Positions 37,356-41,245 of a DNA stretch of 41,245 nt are shown one piece after another; within the stretch, counting starts at the first letter, position 1, and each line of letters begins with the position of its first letter. The stretch lies in the NCBI GenBank assembly GCA_001275005.1, contig JWZX01003369.1:1-41245 (forward strand), given 5' to 3'. The position numbers and the translations under genes were made by a program. Below the pieces are notes generated by a model. It was given only the letters and a program-made list of their open reading frames with translations, searched no databases and was not told the origin of the DNA. The DNA is from Chrysochromulina tobinii. Its lineage: Eukaryota; Haptophyta; Prymnesiales; Chrysochromulinaceae.

Positions 37356-37554
37356 CCATCCACACAGCCATCACACAGGGTTCGAACGCGGCACGGCTCC
37401 AGCGCCGGAAGTCTCGGTCCTCCTCACTCTCAGTACTCTCTCAGCAGCCGCTCGGTTGAGGTCGGGCGGGTGGGCAACCAATGGGCGGCTGCTGTGCACC
37501 CACCTTCGGACCGGGTCACGTGGGGTTTCCTATCCTTTTTATTGGGGGGGGTTC

Positions 37555-37865
37555 CTATCGGATACGTATCCTGATGTAATGTGATGTGTCTTGCATGTAT
37601 CCTGATCGTATCTTGACGTGTCCCGTACATGTACGTCAAGATACATCGAGATACATCAGGATACATGTTGTATCTGTGACTTTGGCATCATTGAACCCAG
37701 CATCATTGGAAATGTATCTTAACCAGGGATATGTATCCTTCTTTAAGATACATTTAGGATACATTTAGAATACAACGTATCTTAACCATCAGATACATGC
37801 TGGCACACAAGATACACTCATGATACATGTCGAATACATAGGGATACATTCGAGGATACGTATCT
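37555..37865. repeat. GATACA/TGTATC repeat field with long inverted repeat
   Basis: The word gatacat or its complement atgtatc recurs more than a dozen times in both orientations. Around 37593-37666 catgtatcctgat...tatcttgacgt is mirrored by acgtcaagatac...atcaggatacatg, giving arms of 25-35 bases with one inserted stretch. It borders the damaged lysine-tail gene. Confidence 0.75.
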
Positions 37866-37871
37866 CGAGCC

Positions 37872-38299
37872 CTACTTGCGGGGGCGCTTGGATGAGCGCT
37901 TGGATGACGCCTTGGGCGACGCCTTGGGCGCGTCCTGAGCTGCCTTAGGTACCTTGGCAGGTGCCTGAGCACCCTTGCCCTACCCTTGCCTCCCTTCCCC
38001 TTCTTGGCTGGGGGCTCAGTTGCTTCTTCTCCTTCTTCCTCCTCGCCGTCGCCCTCGACGGCGTCGTCCTTGTCCTCATTGATCTCCTCCTCCTCATCTT
38101 GCTCCGCGGTGTCGGAGGGCAGGAAGCCCTTCTGGTAGAAGTAGCCGGTGGAGTGCTGGATGATGCGGTAGTGCTTGCCATCCTTGGACACGCGCTTCCA
38201 CACGCACTCCTCCGCCTTGAAGTTTTGCTTGCCGCCACGGGAGTTGAAAAAAAAAATGCAATCCCAACTTGTTCCAAAAAAGGGTATAATGATGAGCAT
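37872..38299 (-). pseudogene. Fragment or frameshifted gene: acidic block plus lysine-rich tail
   Basis: From an ATG at 38299 the frame reads through a Phe-rich start into KAEECVWKRVSKDGKHYRIIQHS and YFYQKGFLPSDTAEQ, which looks like a folded protein core. A long Glu/Asp block and then PAKKGKGGKG follow. There an 11-base near-repeat (GGCAAGGGT, twice) shifts the frame. Removing the repeat's effect continues as GAQAPAKVPKAAQDAPKA with a SKRSSKRPRK tail and a stop at 37872; without that, the frame runs on into the GATACA repeats. The acidic-then-basic tail suggests a nuclear or chromatin protein. The 5' end (a T10 run at 38254) looks unnatural, so a 5' exon may be lost. I do not recognise the core. 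Either a pseudogene or a gene with an assembly slip. Confidence 0.4.
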
Positions 38300-38702
38300 T
38301 TCGTCGACGGGCTGATGACGACAAAATGTTCGGCATGCCTTCGTTGCTTTTGCCCCTCTCTAGCTCACTTGTACCGTACTGCTAAAGCTCACTTGGTTCG
38401 CGCGACATATACATATTCCACGTACATACGATCTACCGGTCGCTCGATGTGTCTTGTTGAAGCACTTCCGGGCCGGGGGCGACTCAGGTCTCTGCGCGGT
38501 GAGCACGTAGGCCGTACGTTACTCGTTAGCGGGAGCTGTGGCCTGCGCGAGCCGGAGAGCTCATCACACGATACACACACACACACGCAGTTTTCACGCA
38601 GTAGACGCCGGCCCGTTCACAACCAGTGTAAACACGATCCGCTATATTCTGACAGGTCCTGTTCGTACTCTCTCATACTGACAGTTCGTGTAAATAAATC
38701 TC
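38300..38702. other. Intergenic, two minus-strand genes
   Basis: Lower GC than its flanks, with a (CA)n run at 38572-38585 and a ttgtaccgtactgctaaag segment. It should hold the 3' region of the large right-edge gene and the upstream region of the fragment. No gene is seen. Confidence 0.4.
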
Positions 38703-41245
38703 TCAAAACGAAAAGGCTGTGGGTGGCGGCGGCGGCGGCACCCTCGGCGGCAGCTCCGGCCACACAATCATCTCGAACAGCGCTGGCGGCGGCGGCGGGC
38801 GGCGGGGGAGCGGCGGCAGGGACGGGGGCGTCTGTGTGGCCATATCTTCCATTTCCGCCCTCGTCGCCGTCCTCGTCGTCCTCGTCGCCCTCTCGGCTGT
38901 CGCCCCGGCTCGCCACGCGCCGATCGCGTGATGACGATCATCATCATCATCGGCTGGCCTTTGGACCCGGTGCGCACTACGTGGCGTCGCATGATGACGA
39001 TCATCATCACCGTCGGCTGGCCAGTGGACACGTGGCAACGATGAGGCCTCACGCGAGCCCATCGCGTGATGACGATGATCATCACGCGAGCCCATCGCGT
39101 GATGACGATGATCATCACGCGAGCCGATCGCAGTTGACCTAGACGCACCCGCACCCGCGCCCGCCGCGCCCGCTTCCGCTTCAGCTCCGTCACCCGCAAT
39201 GATAGGGGTCGCCCCTGCCATATTAGGCAAGCGAAGAGGGATGGCTCGGCCGCTCGCGCTCAGAGTGCCGTGCGTCGCCAGTTGACCTGCGGAGTCGAGC
39301 ACCTGCCAGTACTCAAAGGCTCCGCCGCTCGGGGCCGCGAGTTGGGGCGGCGGCGCGTTAGCGGCGGTGGGGAGCTCCCTCAGGTTTGCAGCTGCCTCGT
39401 CCTCTTCCGCCGCCGCTGCCGCCGCCGCCGCCGCCTCCTCCGCTGCCGCTGCCGCCGTGGCCGCAAGCGGGATAGACCAAGAGGATCTTGCCAGATAACC
39501 CATGGAATGTCCCATATAAGGGTTGTCATCCCAATACGACTCTCCCATATTAGGTTCATCTACCATATTAGGGTCGCCTTCCCGATATCCCCCAGCGGCG
39601 GCTTCCATGGCGGACGCCCACGCCGCCTCCACCGCCGCCTCCACCGCCACCGCCTCCGGCAGCGTGCCACGTTGTGCGGCAGGTGGCGGCGGGTAGCCGT
39701 GCAACTGTTGATGGGCGGCGACCGTCGCAGCGGCGGAGGGAGGGAAGAGGCTGAGCCGTCGAACGGCACTAGTGGCAGCTTGCACCTCCTCGCTCAAACG
39801 CATGCGTGCATCAGTAGCCGCTGCCGCATCAGTAGCGCTCGAGGGCAGCGGCAGAAACGAGGCGCCGCGGAAACCGCCGCCGAGGCCGCCGCCACGGCCG
39901 CCGCCGCCGCTGCTATCACCGCCGCCAAAGTTACCGCCGCCGCCTCGGGTCGCTGCCATATTAGGGTCGCCTCGGGCTTTCGCCGCGTGCTCCGAAACGG
40001 CTCTCTTGAACTCGGCGCTGAACGTGGGCTCGCGCCGTGTCGGGCGCGACCGGGCGGCGGCGGCGGGGGGGTCGAAGAGGTCCAAAGCAGCCGCCGCGGT
40101 GGAGGAGGCGGTGGAGGCGTAGACGGAGGCGGCGGTGGAGGCGGCAGTGTCCGTTGTCGGTAGGAGGGGAAATGAGAGAGCAGCCCACCGGCGCCGAAGC
40201 TCATGCAAGCTCTCGTCCGCATGCATCGAGCCCAAGTCACGTGCAGAGGGCATTGGCCTAGCGGGCGCATCGAAAGTGGCCATCGAGCCGCCAGACGAGG
40301 ACGGCGCCGCTTCCGACGACAACCCTAATCCGGCAGGTGAAAGCCCGCTCCTGCCTAATATGGGCAGCGTCGCTCCAATCGACCCACCGCCCTGTGCATG
40401 CGCCACCGCCGGCAGTGCCGCACAGTACGCCGACGCCAGCGAGCCCGCAGGCGCGGCGCCGTCGCGGGCAGCTGCGGCCCTCTCCTCGTCCGCGTCGCTG
40501 CCCGTCAGCGCCCATAGCGGCGCGAGCTCGAGCGCCGTCATGAGCGCCGGAACGAGCGCCGTCGCGGGCGCCGTCGCGGGCGACGGCGTACGCGGCAGGT
40601 GCATCGTGCCGGGCGTCGTGCCGGGCGTCGTGCCGGGCGTCGTGCCGGGCGTCGTGCCGAGCGTCGTGCCGGGCGTCGTGCCGGGCGTCGTGCCGGGCGT
40701 CGGGCGTCGCCCTTCTAGGCCTCCCCGATTCGTCAGGCGCCGTACCGGGCACACTGCCCTGCCCCGTACCAGGCCCCTCGCCCCGGCCTCGCGGCGCCGT
40801 GTCGGGCGCGGCGCGCCGCACGCCCAGCGCGCCTCGGACGGGCTTCATCACCTCATGGAGCTCTGCCAGCGACGCACGCACATCGCCCAACGTCGCCGCA
40901 CCGAGATCTCCCCGAGATCGCTTATCGTCCAACCACGCGGCACCGAGATCTCCACCGAGATCTCCACCGAGATCTCCACCGAGATCTCCACCGAGATCGA
41001 CCGCTCCATCTCCGCGTGCATCTCCGCGTGCATCTCCGCGTGCATCTCCGCGTGCAGCTCCGCCCTTTTCTCCGACGGCCCCGGCGGCGGCCGCGGCCGC
41101 AGACGCGGCGGCGGTGGCGGCGGCGATGAGACGTCGGGCGGCGGCCGTCTCCGCCGCCACCGCCTCCGCCGCAGCGAGTCCGGCGGCGGCGGCGTCGGCG
41201 GCGTCGGCGGCGGCGCGGCAGAGCCCGGAAGCTTCGCGAGCGGCG
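38703..41245 (-). CDS. Large low-complexity protein, 5' end outside the window
   Basis: The gene enters from the right edge in an open frame (Ala/Glu-rich helix AAEAVAAETAAARRLIAAAT, then DARGDARGD and DLGGDLGGD repeats). It passes through a 12-base minisatellite (40606-40707) where the frame must shift by one (ARHD reading to PGTT reading), and ends at a stop at 38703: about 830 visible residues. Short stretches look ordered: ADESLHELRRRWAALSF, FSAEFKRAVSEHAAKARG, RMRLSEEVQAATSAVRRLS and FEYWQVLDSAGQLATHGTLS. Between them are Gly, Ala, Pro and His/Asp runs. The C-terminus is proline-rich (PRRPPPPPALFEMIVWPELPPRVPPPPPP). No known domain is recognised. The frame change could be an indel in the repeat or a missed intron. 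Confidence 0.5.
39054..39130 (-). repeat. Coding 33-bp repeat, His/Asp-rich
   Basis: Tandem units encode GSRDDHRHHAM; single diverged relatives (DDDRHHA) occur at about 38933 and 38992. Alternating Asp and His suggests, but does not show, metal binding. Confidence 0.8.
40606..40707 (-). repeat. 12-bp minisatellite with frame change
   Basis: Eight to nine copies of a 12-base unit (cccggcacgacg in transcript sense, one ctcggcacgacg variant). It reads PGTT in one frame and ARHD in another. The sequences to its left and right are best in different frames. Confidence 0.9.
40941..41055 (-). repeat. Two adjacent coding 12-bp minisatellites
   Basis: About four to five copies of gagatctccacc (plus-strand reading) encode DLGG on the minus strand. 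Next to them three to four copies of tctccgcgtgca encode ARGD. Both keep frame. Confidence 0.85.

Larger units (their letters stand above)
36780..37871. other. Gene-free island with hairpins and GATACA repeats
   Basis: About 1.1 kb without a convincing gene. Composition changes abruptly: GC-only palindromes at 37020-37115, a perfect 14-bp hairpin at 37319-37355, then an AT-richer field of gatacat/atgtatc words from 37555. It may be a degraded non-autonomous mobile element or a structural repeat island; no transposase remnant or terminal repeat pair was identified. Confidence 0.5.

Noticed and set aside
37376-37400. tRNA-like ggttcgaa element
   Set aside because: Only a T-loop-like heptamer; no matching acceptor or anticodon stem could be traced around it.
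37011-37574. Plus-strand frame of 187 codons across the hairpin island
   Set aside because: Begins in palindromic GC repeats, Arg-rich and domain-free; no coding bias.
38719-40261. Several plus-strand Arg/Gly-rich frames opposite the right-edge gene
   Set aside because: Shadows of a low-complexity minus-strand frame that stays open for nearly 700 codons and has ordered segments.
39210-40360. CArG boxes as real SRF/MADS binding sites
   Set aside because: They match CC(A/T)6GG but all lie inside one coding frame and mostly encode the same PNM peptide, so a protein or repeat explanation comes first.

Overview
The window looks like nuclear DNA of a GC-rich, unicellular eukaryotic alga, most likely a haptophyte or a close functional equivalent. 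The evidence is threefold. The genes lie on both strands and carry small spliceosomal introns (51-208 bp) with mostly GTGCG, GTGAG, GTAC or GTAAT donors and AG acceptors. The gene content is eukaryotic: a ZNFX1-type helicase, a TPR-JmjC protein, a front-end cytochrome-b5 desaturase of the marine-algal Delta6 type, a full ABCB transporter, kelch, IQ/EF-hand and LRR/WW proteins. The codon use is so GC-rich that almost every gene casts long antisense shadow ORFs. No rRNA, tRNA, CRISPR array, bacterial operon or recognisable virus or transposon protein was seen. The species assignment is inference.

Layout from left to right: a WLM metalloprotease (minus, 350-1525); a CSD-ZNFX1-like helicase (minus, 2056-7957, at least two introns); a three-exon 135-residue protein (plus, 8397-9028); an IQ/EF-hand protein (plus, 9345-11354); a kelch protein (minus, 12116-13150); a seven-beta-strand methyltransferase (minus, 13407-14213); a TPR-JmjC protein (plus, 14458-17144); an unrecognised CxxC protein (plus, 17508-18290); a coiled-coil protein (plus, 19004-20167); an APC-family amino-acid or polyamine transporter (plus, 20520-22434); a front-end desaturase (minus, 22899-24209); a small unknown (plus, 24437-24934); a P-loop GTPase-LRR-WW protein (minus, 25165-29260); an ABCB transporter (plus, 29456-33696); a low-complexity protist protein (plus, 34137-36779); a hairpin and GATACA-repeat island (36780-37871) next to a damaged gene fragment (37872-38299); and a large low-complexity protein leaving the right edge (minus, 38703-41245). 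Four pairs are head-to-head and share short divergent spacers. The genes do not form one pathway; this is ordinary chromosomal neighbourhood.

The most striking signal cuts across genes. Introns of at least four unrelated genes are flanked by, or contain, imperfect direct copies of their own splice-site/exon sequence. Many are also filled with the same family of sense-oriented 10-11 bp tandem repeats (TGATGGCCAC, TGATGACCAC, TGCTTACCAC, TGAGTGCCAC, TGATTGCCCTC). Each unit restores a branch-point-like yTnAy motif. This looks like recent intron birth by local tandem duplication plus minisatellite growth. Several reading frames (ABC transporter, APC transporter, GTPase-LRR, lysine-tail fragment, right-edge gene) are interrupted by single shifts or one stop, which may be assembly indels, unmodelled introns or real lesions.
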